DNA of 64,000 nt from Massilia agilis (GCF_024756255.1 NZ_JANUHB010000005.1:276080-340079); one strand, 5' to 3'; positions 1 to 7,853 are shown, numbered from the stretch's first letter. A program made the numbers and translations. The notes: generated from the letters alone by a model not told the origin.

Positions 1-469
1 CCAGGTGGAACGGCCCCTCGGACAGGGGCACCATGCGCGCGTCGGTCCAGTCCGTGATGTACACGTCGTGGTCGGGCAGCAGGCCGCGCACCGTGTCACG
101 CAGCAGCGTGGCGTGGTGGCCCGACAGCGGGGCGACCAGCAGCACCTTCGGCTGCTTGAGCGCTTCGATCTTGCGGTCGTTCAGGTCTTTCTTGAAATGC
201 AAAAGCTTGCAGAACGGTTTGGTGACAACGGTCCGCTCCATGATGCCGACCTTCTCGCCATTGACCAGGGTCGAGTCGATGCCGAACGCGGGCTTGGTGT
301 ACTCCTTGCCGAGCCGGTACATCAGTTCATAGCCGGCGGCGATCCTTTGGGAGAACGGCGTGTGCGCGAAAGGTGAGACCGGGTGCGAAAAAAGTTTCGA
401 CGAGGCATCGGCCCAGTGCATCAACGGCGTCAGGAAGGAGCGTTGCATCTCGTGCAGTTGGTAAAGCAT
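1..469 (-). CDS. phaZ: Intracellular polyhydroxyalkanoate depolymerase, N-terminal part
   Basis: The gene runs off the left edge, so only about 156 N-terminal residues are visible. It starts MLYQLHEMQRSFLTPLMHWA and contains KPKVLL-like and GHHATLLRDTVRGLLPDHDV segments typical of the intracellular PHA (polyhydroxybutyrate) depolymerase family, which mobilises the storage polymer inside the cytoplasm. The family is normally about 400 residues. The lipase-box serine and the rest of the catalytic triad lie outside the window, so activity cannot be judged. The ATG at 469 was chosen because it starts the conserved N-terminus. An AAGGATTTTTT stretch just upstream could serve as a weak ribosome site. 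A PHA-system protein at 4620-4895 supports a PHA-storing organism. Confidence 0.85.
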   Translation of the reverse strand, partial: MLYQLHEMQRSFLTPLMHWADASSKLFSHPVSPFAHTPFSQRIAAGYELMYRLGKEYTKPAFGIDSTLVNGEKVGIMERTVVTKPFCKLLHFKKDLNDRKIEALKQPKVLLVAPLSGHHATLLRDTVRGLLPDHDVYITDWTDARMVPLSEGPFHL

Positions 470-654
470 AAAAAATCCTTCATGTGGTACTGCGCGCGTC
501 GCAGCGTTTGCGCAACTAATCTAGATCAATTATAGGTTATTTGCCTTGACGTTGGGAAAGAGCCTCCGGCAGCCCACGGGAAACGATCGATGCTTCGTTA
601 CACCTGTTGTATCACCTTTGGCATGGCGCCGTTGGTGCTCTGCTCCACACATGG

Positions 655-713
655 AAGAAAATGCCCCGGTTGGCCGGGCAGCGTGGCGCGCGGGTTACGG
701 AACGGATGAGTCG
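655..713 (-). repeat. Degenerate copy of the reductase terminator region
   Basis: This 59-bp stretch resembles 765-823, exactly 110 bp away. Both contain GAAAATGCCCCG, then a GC-rich block, then TTACGGAACGG and AGTCG. Copy 765-823 includes the last codons and stop of the reductase gene plus its terminator hairpin. This copy has a weaker hairpin and no coding role. It probably arose by tandem duplication and may act as a backup terminator. The rest of the 470-816 gap holds no convincing gene. Confidence 0.55.
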
Positions 714-763
714 GCGGCAGCATCGTGCGTGCGCGCCGGCATGTTTGCTAACCGGGTCGCTGA

Positions 764-791
764 AAAGAAAATGCCCCGCGGTGCGGGGCAT
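764..791 (-). terminator. Rho-independent terminator of the ferredoxin reductase gene
   Basis: On the minus strand ATGCCCCGC, a 3-nt loop and GCGGGGCAT form a 9-bp perfect stem. It is followed by TTTCTTTTC. It lies 25 nt past the reductase stop codon. Confidence 0.8.
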
Positions 792-816
792 TGTGGCGTA
801 CAGCTTACGGAACGGC

Positions 817-1914
817 TTAGTCGAACACCGGCGTCTCGACGCCGAGGATCTTGTGCAGCTTCGGCGAGGTCGTCGTGTACTGCATGTGGATCTTCTTGTC
901 CGGGAAGATGTACGGCGCGGCGCCGAACGCGGCCAGCGCGGCTTCGTGGAAGCCCGACAGGATCAGCTTCTTCTTGCCCGGGTAGGTGTTGATGTCGCCC
1001 ACGGCGAAGATGCCCGGCACGTTGGTCTCGAACTTTTCGGTGTCCATGACCTTGAGCTGGCGCCTTTCGATGTCCAGGCCCCACTCGGCGATCGGGCCGA
1101 GCTTGGGCGACAGGCCAAAGAACACCAGCAGCATGTCCAGCGGCACGCGGCGGGTGACGCCGTCGGCGCCGGTGACCTTCACTTCGGTCAGCTTGCCGTC
1201 CTTCTCGTCAAAACCGGTCACCTGGCCGGTGATCAGCTGCATTTCGTATTCGTCGCACAGGGCCTTCATCTTAGCCACCGATGCGGGCGCAGCGCGGAAG
1301 TCGTCGCGGCGGTGCACCAGCACGACCGACTCGGCCTTGCCGACGAAGTTCAGGGTCCAGTCCAGGGCCGAGTCGCCGCCGCCGCAGATGACCAGGTTCT
1401 TGCCTTCGAACAGTGCGGGATCCTTGACGCGGTAGAACAGCTGGCTGCCTTCGAATTTCTCGATGCCGTCCACCTTGATCGTGCGCGCCTGGAACGAGCC
1501 GACGCCGGCGGCGATGAAGATGGTCTTGGTGATGAAGCGGGTGCCAATCGAGGTCTCGACGTTGAAGCGGCCGTCTTCGCGGCGCTGCACGACGGTCACT
1601 TCCTGGCCCAGGTGGAAGGTCGGCGAGAACGGTTCGATCTGCTTGAGCAGGTTGTCGGTCAGTTCCTGGCCGGTGCACACCGGCACGGCCGGGATGTCGT
1701 AGATCGGCTTGTCCGGGTACAGCTCGACGCACTGGCCGCCGACCGCCGGCAGGGAATCGATCACGTGGGCCTTGATTTCGAGAAGGCCGAGTTCGAACAC
1801 CTGGAACAGGCCGACCGGGCCGGCGCCAATGATGACGGCATCGGCGTCGATGGCGCCCGCGAACGAACTGTTGGGAGCGATGCTGCCCGCATCGTGGGTG
1901 GCACTGATAGTCAT
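817..1914 (-). CDS. Ferredoxin/flavodoxin-NADP+ reductase, thioredoxin-reductase-like type
   Basis: The 365-residue protein is a two-dinucleotide-fold flavoprotein of the YumC/TrxR-like ferredoxin-NADP+ reductase family. The FAD-binding motif VIIGAGPVG sits near residue 30, with GGQCVELYPDKPIYDIPA just after it. The NADPH motif VICGGGDSALDW is in the middle, and the FAD-closing FAVGDINTYPGKKKLI is near the C-terminus. The CxxC redox pair of true thioredoxin reductases is absent, which favours electron transfer to ferredoxin or flavodoxin. The start at 1914 (MTISATHDAG) was preferred over longer upstream frames because residues before it look non-coding. A 7Fe ferredoxin gene lies directly upstream on the same strand, 112 bp away, and is a plausible partner. 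The gene ends in a strong terminator. Confidence 0.9.
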   Translation of the reverse strand: MTISATHDAGSIAPNSSFAGAIDADAVIIGAGPVGLFQVFELGLLEIKAHVIDSLPAVGGQCVELYPDKPIYDIPAVPVCTGQELTDNLLKQIEPFSPTFHLGQEVTVVQRREDGRFNVETSIGTRFITKTIFIAAGVGSFQARTIKVDGIEKFEGSQLFYRVKDPALFEGKNLVICGGGDSALDWTLNFVGKAESVVLVHRRDDFRAAPASVAKMKALCDEYEMQLITGQVTGFDEKDGKLTEVKVTGADGVTRRVPLDMLLVFFGLSPKLGPIAEWGLDIERRQLKVMDTEKFETNVPGIFAVGDINTYPGKKKLILSGFHEAALAAFGAAPYIFPDKKIHMQYTTTSPKLHKILGVETPVFD

Positions 1915-2026
1915 GCTCTTACTTCCTGTTGATTTTGAAATGGATGCACTGCGCTGGCCGCGCCGCGGCGCCAAGGCGCGCGCACGGGCGCGGCTGCGGC
2001 AGGCAGCCGGCACCCGGTGGCAAGGA

Positions 2027-2350
2027 TCAGCGCTTGAGCTGGTCGAGCTTGTTCTTGACGTCTTTCCACTCTTCCGCGTCGGGCAGGGCCGCCTTGGTCT
2101 TGGTGATCGACGGCCACGCGCGCGCCAGTTCAACGTTCAGCTTGATGAATTGCTGCTGGTCCGACGGCACGTCTTCCTCGGCAAAGATGGCGTTCACCGG
2201 GCATTCGGCAACGCACACGGCGCAATCGATGCACTCGTCCGGGTCAATTGCGAGGAAATTGGGGCCTTCCCGGAAACAATCTACCGGGCATACATCGACG
2301 CAGTCAGTGTAACGGCAGCGGATGCACGATTCGGTGACAACGTGGGTCAT
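2027..2350 (-). CDS. fdxA: 7Fe ferredoxin (3Fe-4S plus 4Fe-4S)
   Basis: This 107-residue protein is an Azotobacter FdI-like seven-iron ferredoxin. It begins MTHVVTESCIRCRYTDC and carries two cysteine clusters: CIRCRYTDCVDVCPVDC and CIDCAVCVAECPVN. Together these bind one 3Fe-4S and one 4Fe-4S centre. The length and the C-terminal extension ending in KLDQLKR match the family. It carries low-potential electrons in the cytoplasm. The adjacent NADP+ reductase may reduce or oxidise it. The ATG at 2350 was chosen because the family starts MTHVVT or similar. A sigma-70-type promoter is proposed about 80 bp upstream. Confidence 0.93.
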   Translation of the reverse strand: MTHVVTESCIRCRYTDCVDVCPVDCFREGPNFLAIDPDECIDCAVCVAECPVNAIFAEEDVPSDQQQFIKLNVELARAWPSITKTKAALPDAEEWKDVKNKLDQLKR

Positions 2351-2431
2351 AACAGTCCTATCTGAGGTGAGGTGCCGCGGGCGTCTTGAAGACCAGGCTG
2401 GCCCGCCGATCAATCTATGGCAAAGCACTGT

Positions 2432-2460
2432 ATTTTAGGGCAATTCGACCGTTCTCACAA
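2432..2460 (-). promoter_or_regulatory. Candidate sigma-70 promoter of fdxA
   Basis: On the minus strand TTGTGA (2460-2455) is separated by exactly 17 bp from TAAAAT (2437-2432). Transcription would begin near 2424 and give a leader of about 75 nt before the fdxA ATG. The surrounding 2440-2580 region is clearly AT-richer than its neighbours and contains no gene. Confidence 0.5.
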
Positions 2461-2586
2461 ATCAGTCTTATACACAATCCACATAAGCAAATGTGATGAT
2501 CTTTGATTTATTAATGGCGAAATATCAGGTTTATTGCGGGATTTCCTTGATGTGGATCGGGCTTTTTTGAAATTCAGTTTGGAGCG

Positions 2587-2670
2587 GTAGGGTGGGTAGG
2601 GTGGGCTCTCGAGCCCACGCGTCAGCACGCAGCGCGTGATGGCAGCGTGGGCACAAGTGCCCGCCCTACG
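2587..2670. repeat. Two-hairpin GTAGGGTGGG repeat, copy 1
   Basis: The left arm contains GTGGGCTC-TC-GAGCCCAC and the right arm GTGGGCAC-AA-GTGCCCGC. It ends in CCCTACG. The first nine bases, GTAGGGTGG, are repeated in tandem at the left end. The emfourin-like gene's TAG stop (2668-2666, minus strand) lies inside the right-hand CCCTACG. Confidence 0.85.
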
Positions 2671-2947
2671 CGGTATTGCGCAGGTGTTCGAGCAGCGATT
2701 GCCATCCAGGCCCGCCCGAGGCGCCGTCCTCCCATACGGTGACGGTGCGCTGGCGCGGCCCGTCGTCCACCGTGATTTCCCAGCGCCGGATGTCGGCCCC
2801 GGCCCCGCAAGCCGGTTCGGCGCCGAAAAAGTCGATCCGGTGCAGCAGGTCCTCGACCGACTTGCCGTTGGCGCTGCGGTCGGTGTCCAGTTCGTAGCTG
2901 TCGGTGCGGCCGGCGATGCCGCCGCAGGCTTTGGCGCGGATCTTCAT
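2666..2947 (-). CDS. Emfourin-like inhibitor of the neighbouring metallopeptidase
   Basis: A 93-residue protein starting MKIRAKACGGIAGRTDSYEL. A short N-terminal strand with a GG-(I/F)-AG turn, then a D-T pair, is characteristic of emfourin, the proteinaceous inhibitor encoded next to protealysin-like M4 peptidases. The rest fits the family: an acidic helix (SVEDLLHRIDFFGAEPA), a strand WEITVDDG and a C-terminal helix LLEHLR. It has no signal peptide. Its ATG overlaps the peptidase stop codon as ATGA, so translation is probably coupled and both proteins are made together in the cytoplasm. Its stop codon lies inside a GTAGGGTGGG repeat, so the last residues may have been set by repeat insertion. 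The family assignment is from memory of sequence features. Confidence 0.75.
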   Translation of the reverse strand: MKIRAKACGGIAGRTDSYELDTDRSANGKSVEDLLHRIDFFGAEPACGAGADIRRWEITVDDGPRQRTVTVWEDGASGGPGWQSLLEHLRNTA

Positions 2948-4437
2948 GGCTGCACCTGCGCCTGCGAACCACCGCCCACCGGGCCCGGATCGGCCCCGGG
3001 CTGCTCGCCGGCCGGCGCATTGCGCCCGTGCTCGGCGCACCAGCGCGCCAGCGCCTGGGCCTCGGCGTCCAGCACGTTTTCGATGTGGTAGTACTCGGCC
3101 AGGTTCATGGTGCCGCAGCAGGTGCGGCGGTCCTGCACGGCGCCTGGCAGGTCGCGCACCTTGGGCGCCAGGCGCAGGGCCGGTTCGTGGTCCTCGGTGA
3201 GCGGCACCGGCGATTCGATCACTTCGCGCAGCGCGAACCGGTTGCGGATGAAGTTGGCGTAGTCGATCGGCTTGCCGTCCTGGGTGACGATGCGCAGCAT
3301 CTCGTTGACCACGTCGGCATAGGTGGCGGCATTGTCGGGGGCGGCGATCAGGCCGCGCAGCACCAGCCCGCGCAGGTAGGCGGCCACCCGGTGCAGCAGT
3401 GCAGCGTCATCCTCCAGCCCGGGGTTGCGCTCGAACGCGAACAGGTCGGCCAGGATGTCGTACACGGCGCCCGTGAACACCTGCGAGATCGCGTGCACCT
3501 CGGTGCCGGCATCGGACAGGGTGAGGTCGTTGTCGGCGTTGCGCAGCCCCGTGGTGCTGCCCAGTGCCAGGCCGAACTGTTCGGCGATGTCGGACAGGAA
3601 GGTCTTGTCGTGCAGGTGCGCCTTGGTCTGGGCGATGACCGCCTCGCACTGGTCCAGCTGCGACAGCGCCAGGAAAATGGCGGTCAGGTCGCCGAACGAC
3701 TCGTGCAGGCCGCCGGTCTGGGGCGGGTTGTCGGCCTGCAGCCACTGCGGCTTCAGGCCGTCGAGCACGGCGTGGCCGGTTTCGTGCGAGACGATGTCGA
3801 ACGAGCGGCAGGTATAGATGCGCTCGGACTGCCCGCTGGGCACGAAGTCGCCGAACTTGAGGCAGCTTTGCGCGCGGCTGTAGAAGGCATTCATCACGTT
3901 CGGCAGGCCGTAGGGGAACACCTGCAGCGGCGCGGTGTCCACACTGCTGTTCCACTGCCAGGGCAGGGGCATCTCGGCGCCGGCGGAGGACAGGGCGCGC
4001 TGGTACATGGTGAGCGTCTGGCGCACCACGGCAAAGGTATGGACGGCATCGAATTGTGGCGTATCGGGCTGGGTGACGAAGTCGCCGAAGGCATTCGGGC
4101 TGACCGGGGTGATGCCCGGCTCGCCGGAGACGATGCGCGCATCGCGCGGGCCGGCCAGCACGATGCCCGGCAGGAAGGCCTTGCGGGTGCCGATTTCGGT
4201 CACCGACGGGTCTTGCTTCCACATCAGCACGCGCGCGCCGAACGCGTAGGGCAGCGGCACCTGCTGCGGCTCGGGCTGCGGCGTCCCGGCCGGCACCGGC
4301 GGGCCGGGCTCGTCGAGCAGCTGCGCTGTCTTGCGGTGCTTGCGGTAAGAGGCGCTGGGCGTGGGGACGTAGCCCACCGGGGGCTGTGCGTGCTGGGTGG
4401 CGGCGTCATCGTGCGGCGGCTTGGCGCGAGGTTCCAT
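2944..4437 (-). CDS. Protealysin-like M4 (gluzincin) metallopeptidase
   Basis: The 497-residue protein has the zinc motif HETGH (His218, Glu219, His222) in FDIVSHETGHAVLDGL. The third ligand is probably Glu246 in GGLHESFGDLTAIF. A later EVHAISQVFTGAVYDIL matches the region that carries the proton-donor histidine in thermolysin-type enzymes. The HExxH-to-Glu distance is a few residues longer than in thermolysin. There is no signal peptide. The N-terminus is Pro-rich and disordered, so the enzyme is probably cytoplasmic like protealysins. The ATG at 4437 follows GGAGATACGGAAC, a good ribosome site. A longer in-frame start at 4518 lacks one. The next gene, an emfourin-like inhibitor, overlaps it by 4 nt. 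Substrate is unknown. Confidence 0.8.
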   Translation of the reverse strand: MEPRAKPPHDDAATQHAQPPVGYVPTPSASYRKHRKTAQLLDEPGPPVPAGTPQPEPQQVPLPYAFGARVLMWKQDPSVTEIGTRKAFLPGIVLAGPRDARIVSGEPGITPVSPNAFGDFVTQPDTPQFDAVHTFAVVRQTLTMYQRALSSAGAEMPLPWQWNSSVDTAPLQVFPYGLPNVMNAFYSRAQSCLKFGDFVPSGQSERIYTCRSFDIVSHETGHAVLDGLKPQWLQADNPPQTGGLHESFGDLTAIFLALSQLDQCEAVIAQTKAHLHDKTFLSDIAEQFGLALGSTTGLRNADNDLTLSDAGTEVHAISQVFTGAVYDILADLFAFERNPGLEDDAALLHRVAAYLRGLVLRGLIAAPDNAATYADVVNEMLRIVTQDGKPIDYANFIRNRFALREVIESPVPLTEDHEPALRLAPKVRDLPGAVQDRRTCCGTMNLAEYYHIENVLDAEAQALARWCAEHGRNAPAGEQPGADPGPVGGGSQAQVQP

Positions 4438-4619
4438 GTTCCGTATCTCCCGTCGTTGTCGAGTGGCTTGAACGGAAATACTCCGCCGCCGCGCAAAGTC
4501 GGCATTGACGCTCGTCAATAGCCAGCGCTCGGGGCCGTGCCGGCGACAGAGGCTGGCATTGGACGCTCCCGGCTGGCATGATGGCGGTTTTTGGTTAATG
4601 GAACAGGAAGGAAAGCCCG

Positions 4620-4895
4620 ATGGCGGACATCAACATCGTCCAGGAACACAGTCTGAGCAATGAGGCCGCGCGGGCGGCGGCACAGAAGGTGGCCGACCGG
4701 CTGGCCGGCGAGTACGGGCTGGCGTGCCGCTGGGACGGCGACGTGCTGCGCTTTGCCAGGAGCGGCGTGGAGGGCGCGCTGACGCTGGGCGAGCAGCGCG
4801 CGGCAATGCGCATCAAGCTGGGATTGTTCGCCAGCGCGTTCGCCCCGACGATCGAGGCGAAGGTGGCGGAGAGCATGCGCAAGGTGTTCGCTTAG
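4620..4895 (+). CDS. Polyhydroxyalkanoic acid system (PHA granule region) family protein
   Basis: A 91-residue protein, MADINIVQEHSLSNEAARAA, that matches the short family found near PHA synthesis genes. It has the DVLRFARSGVEGALTL core and the C-terminal AFAPTIEAKVAESMRKVF. The function is not known; association with PHA granules has been proposed for the family from gene context. A good AAGGAAAGCCCG ribosome site precedes the ATG. Its TAG stop overlaps the convergent TAA of the acyl-CoA-binding protein gene by two bases, so the two transcripts are antisense at their ends. Confidence 0.85.
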   Translation: MADINIVQEHSLSNEAARAAAQKVADRLAGEYGLACRWDGDVLRFARSGVEGALTLGEQRAAMRIKLGLFASAFAPTIEAKVAESMRKVFA

Positions 4896-5146
4896 CCCTT
4901 CAGCTCTTCGATCAGGTCGATGTACTGCTGCATCGCCTCGTCTTGCGACATGCCCTTGAGCTGGTCCCAGGCGTCGTACTTGGCGCGGCCGATCATGTCG
5001 GTAAAGCCGGGACGTTCGCCGGTCACGTCGCCGCTCGAGCCCTGCTTGTACAGCGCGTAGATCTTCAGCAGGGTCATGTTGTCGGGGCGCTCGGACAGGT
5101 TCTTCGAGTCGATCTGTGCCTGGGCGAACTGTTCCTGCAAACTCAT
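4892..5146 (-). CDS. Acyl-CoA-binding protein (ACBP)
   Basis: An 84-residue single-domain ACBP. The hallmark segments are LKIYALYKQGSSGDV and KYDAWDQLKGMSQDEAM, which form the acyl-CoA pocket of the four-helix bundle, followed by IDLIEELKG. It buffers and transports long-chain acyl-CoA esters in the cytoplasm. The start MSLQEQFAQAQ at 5146 follows AAGGAGCATCCC. The upstream in-frame extension looks non-coding. Proximity to PHA-related genes fits a role in fatty-acyl metabolism, but that link is inference. Confidence 0.93.
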   Translation of the reverse strand: MSLQEQFAQAQIDSKNLSERPDNMTLLKIYALYKQGSSGDVTGERPGFTDMIGRAKYDAWDQLKGMSQDEAMQQYIDLIEELKG

Positions 5147-5273
5147 GGGATGCTCCTTGTATTCTTGTGTGTTGGCTTGCCGGTGCGGCAACGGAGCGGC
5201 CATCTTAGCGCAACGGGCGCGCAATTGACGGCAAATTAGAGGAAATGCTCAAAGCATGGCGGCATCGTGGCCG

Positions 5274-5346
5274 CGTAGGGTGGGCTCTCGAGCCCACGCC
5301 GTGGTGCGTCGCGTGTGCCCGCGTGGGCTCGAGAGCCCACCCTACG
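5274..5346. repeat. Two-hairpin GTAGGGTGGG repeat, copy 2
   Basis: Here the two ends are perfect inverted copies. CGTAGGGTGGGCTCTCGAGC at the left matches the reverse complement of the right end. Both internal hairpins are of the GGGCTC/GAGCCC type. The copy lies 4 bp beyond the stop of the lipoprotein gene (minus strand) and upstream of the ACBP gene. Confidence 0.9.
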
Positions 5347-5350
5347 GCTG

Positions 5351-5560
5351 CTACTTCTTGGTGTTGTCGCTGTCGCTGCTGCGGAACGGGTAGGTGGCGA
5401 CATTGACCGCGCCCTTGCCGACCGCAACCCCGGCATCGACCGCGGTGCCGGCGACCGTGACCGCGCCGCCCACCACCGCGCCGCCGACCGCCATTGCCAT
5501 GCAGCCGCCCAGCGCGGGCAATAAGGCGGCCACAAGCGTCAACCGCAGGAGCGGGCGCAT
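5351..5560 (-). CDS. Small glycine/alanine/valine-rich lipoprotein
   Basis: A 69-residue protein with a lipoprotein signal peptide, MRPLLRLTLVAALLPALGGC, in which Cys20 would be lipidated. The mature part is an alternating Ala/Gly/Val stretch (AVGGAVVGGAVTVAGTAVDA) that could insert in or lie on a membrane, then a short polar tail. The gene starts 2 nt after the FKBP stop codon, so the two are probably one transcript. I do not recognise a named family, and the function is unknown. Confidence 0.75.
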   Translation of the reverse strand: MRPLLRLTLVAALLPALGGCMAMAVGGAVVGGAVTVAGTAVDAGVAVGKGAVNVATYPFRSSDSDNTKK

Positions 5561-5562
5561 CG

Positions 5563-5919
5563 TTATACCGCCAGCAGTTCGACGTCGAAGATCAGCGTGG
5601 CGTTCGGCGGGATCACGCCGCCCGCGCCGCGCGCGCCGTAACCCAGGCTGGCCGGGATGACCAGGCGGCGCGCACCGCCCACCTTCATGCCCTGCACGCC
5701 TTCGTCCCAGCCGCGGATCACGTGGCCGGCGCCGAGCGGAAACTGGAACGGGTCGTTGCGGTCCTTGCTCGAGTCGAATTTGGCGCCGGTGGTGCCATCG
5801 TCGTTGCGCAGCCAGCCGGTGTAATGGACGGTGACGAAGTTGCCGGCCTTGGCTTCGGGGCCGTTGCCGACCACGGTGTCTTCGTACTGCAGGCCGGAAT
5901 TGGTGGTGATCAGGGACAT
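5563..5919 (-). CDS. FKBP-type peptidyl-prolyl cis-trans isomerase
   Basis: A 118-residue single-domain FKBP. It has the family core VTVHYTGWL, then GAGHVIRGWDEGVQGM, IPASLGYGARG and IPPNATLIFDVELL. These include the aromatic pocket residues needed for prolyl isomerisation. No signal peptide is present from the start at 5919 (MSLITTNSGLQYED), so the enzyme is cytoplasmic. The start follows AAGGAAAAC. The longer in-frame extension (to 5997) lacks a ribosome site and conserved sequence. Confidence 0.93.
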   Translation of the reverse strand: MSLITTNSGLQYEDTVVGNGPEAKAGNFVTVHYTGWLRNDDGTTGAKFDSSKDRNDPFQFPLGAGHVIRGWDEGVQGMKVGGARRLVIPASLGYGARGAGGVIPPNATLIFDVELLAV

Positions 5920-6096
5920 GGTTTTCCTTAGATTGCTGAGGTTCGAACGGCGATTGTAGTGCATGCCCTGCAAGGGGTCCATGGCCGGTTTTTTCATTGT
6001 GTTGCGACGGCGCGCCGAATCTGCGTAATGCCAGTCATCGGGCCGTCATTTTCCACGTAGAATATGTGTTCTGTTCCCTCGGGCCAACAAATCTTT

Positions 6097-7068
6097 ATGC
6101 TCCGCAGTTTCCGTAAGCTCGTCCTCTCCAGTTTTTGCCTGCTGTCGGCCCTGCCGGCGGCGCATGCGAACGTGGTGGTGATCCTCAATTCGCGCGACGC
6201 GACGGTCCAGCTGCTGGACCAGGCCAGCGGCGCCGACCAGGGCACGTTTGCAGTCGGCAAGGAACCGCACCACCTGATGGCCACGCCGGACAACAAGTCG
6301 CTGATCGTGGCCAGCTCGGTCGGCAACGAGCTGATCTTCCTGGACCCGCTCACCGGCAAGATCCAGCGCAAGCTGTCGGACGTGCTCGACCCCTACCAGA
6401 TCGGCTTTTCGCCGAACCAGAAGTGGTTCGTGTCGGCCTCGCTGCGGCTGGACCGCGTGGACATCTACAAGTACGACGGCGCCAACCTGGCGCTGGCCAA
6501 GCGCATCCCGCTGCCGCGCCTGCCCAGCCACATCGCCTTCAACGCCGACAGCACGATGGCTTTCGTCACCCAGCAGGGCAGCGACCAGGTCAGCGGCATC
6601 GACCTGAACACGCAGACGATCAAGTGGACCATCCCGGTCGGCAAGCTGCCGGCGGGGATCGTGATGACGCCGGATAACAAGTACCTGCTGGTCGGCATCA
6701 TGGGTTCGGACTATGTCGAGGTGATCGACTGGCGCACCCAGAAGTCGGTCAAGCGCATCAAGGCCGGCGACGGCACCCACAATTTCCGCTCGCTGGGCGA
6801 CAAGCGCCACGTGTTCGTGTCCAACCGGGTCTCCAACACGATCAACATCATCGACACCGTGACCCTCGAAAACGTGGGCACCATCAACGTGCCGGGCGGC
6901 CCGGACTGCATGGAGCTGACCAACGACGGCAAGACCCTGTGGGCGACGCTGCGCTGGATTAAGAAGGTCGCCGTGATCGACGTCCCGTCGCGCAAGGTGA
7001 TCAAGCTGATCCCGGTCGGCCGCTCGCCGCACGGCGTGTTCTTCGCCAACTCCGCGCCGAGGTCGTGA
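6097..7068 (+). CDS. Periplasmic YVTN-type beta-propeller protein
   Basis: A 323-residue secreted protein. Residues 1-24 (MLRSFRKLVLSSFCLLSALP, then AAHA) are a signal peptide. The rest is a series of roughly 40-residue propeller blades with DxxxxxLLV and GxxPHHL patterns, as in VGKEPHHLMATPDNKSLIV and VGKLPAGIVMTPDNKYLLV. This resembles cytochrome-D1-like or YVTN propellers, which serve as binding scaffolds. I saw no CXXCH haem motif. The ATG at 6097 was chosen over 6064 because it begins the signal peptide. Its TGA shares a base with the next ATG (TGATG), so it is translationally coupled to the deacetylase gene. The ligand is unknown. Confidence 0.85.
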   Translation: MLRSFRKLVLSSFCLLSALPAAHANVVVILNSRDATVQLLDQASGADQGTFAVGKEPHHLMATPDNKSLIVASSVGNELIFLDPLTGKIQRKLSDVLDPYQIGFSPNQKWFVSASLRLDRVDIYKYDGANLALAKRIPLPRLPSHIAFNADSTMAFVTQQGSDQVSGIDLNTQTIKWTIPVGKLPAGIVMTPDNKYLLVGIMGSDYVEVIDWRTQKSVKRIKAGDGTHNFRSLGDKRHVFVSNRVSNTINIIDTVTLENVGTINVPGGPDCMELTNDGKTLWATLRWIKKVAVIDVPSRKVIKLIPVGRSPHGVFFANSAPRS

Positions 7069-7853
7069 TGCAGGCACGGCGTGCAGTCGCCGCCGTGCTG
7101 CTGATGGCGGCGTCAACCAGCGTGGCGCTGGCGGGCACCACGCCGCCGGCCTGCCACGGCACGATTTACCTGACCTTCGACACCGGCAGCCAGTCGCAGG
7201 CCGAATTCATCGCGGGCGTGCTCCGCAAGCATGCGATCCGCGCCACCTTTTTCCTGGCCAACGAAGAGACCGTGCGCGGCGACTGGTCGCTCGATCCGTC
7301 CTGGGCGCCGTTCTGGAAGCGGCTGGCGGCCGAGGGGCATGCGTTCGGCACCCACACTTTCGACCACGTGTACTGGCAGCGCGACCTGGCCGGCGGCAAG
7401 ATGGTGGTCAAGCCGCAGTTCGGCGCCCACGCCGGGCAGAAGCTCACCTGGGATGCACAGCAGTACTGCGATGAGCTCAAGCGGGTGGACGCGCGCTTTG
7501 CCGAGCTGGCCGGGCGCCACCTCGACCCGCTGTTTCGCGCGCCGGGCGGGCATACCTCGCCCAACTTGCTGGCCGCGGCGCGCGCCTGCGGCTACGCGCA
7601 CGTGGGCTGGGCCAAGGCCGGTTTCTCGGGCGACGAAACGCCATCCGAGACCTATCCGAACGCCGTGCTGCTCAAGCGCGCACTCGACAACCTGAAGGAC
7701 GGCGACATCTTCATGGCCCACCTTGGCATCTGGTCGCGCAAGGACCCGTGGGCGAGCGCCGACCTGGAACCGATGATCGAAGGACTGGAGCAGAAGGGCT
7801 TCTGCTTCGGCACCATACCCCAACACCCCGCGTACTCAAGCGCTACCAAATGA
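7068..7853 (+). CDS. Secreted polysaccharide deacetylase (NodB fold)
   Basis: A 261-residue protein with a signal peptide (about 23 residues) and a NodB/CE4 domain. Motif 1 reads YLTFDTG, so the catalytic Asp38 is present but the usual second, metal-binding Asp is Thr. Motif 2 is THTFDH with both metal histidines. Motif 3 is RAPGG, and the C-terminal DIFMAHLG supplies the last histidine. Such enzymes remove N-acetyl groups from chitin, peptidoglycan or exopolysaccharide. The altered motif 1 may change metal use. The gene overlaps both neighbours (TGATG upstream, ATGA downstream), in a set of envelope-related genes. Confidence 0.87.
   Translation: MQARRAVAAVLLMAASTSVALAGTTPPACHGTIYLTFDTGSQSQAEFIAGVLRKHAIRATFFLANEETVRGDWSLDPSWAPFWKRLAAEGHAFGTHTFDHVYWQRDLAGGKMVVKPQFGAHAGQKLTWDAQQYCDELKRVDARFAELAGRHLDPLFRAPGGHTSPNLLAAARACGYAHVGWAKAGFSGDETPSETYPNAVLLKRALDNLKDGDIFMAHLGIWSRKDPWASADLEPMIEGLEQKGFCFGTIPQHPAYSSATK

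Noticed and set aside
607..1932. 441-residue plus-strand frame over the ferredoxin reductase
   Set aside because: It is antisense to a clear flavoprotein gene and has no recognisable fold.
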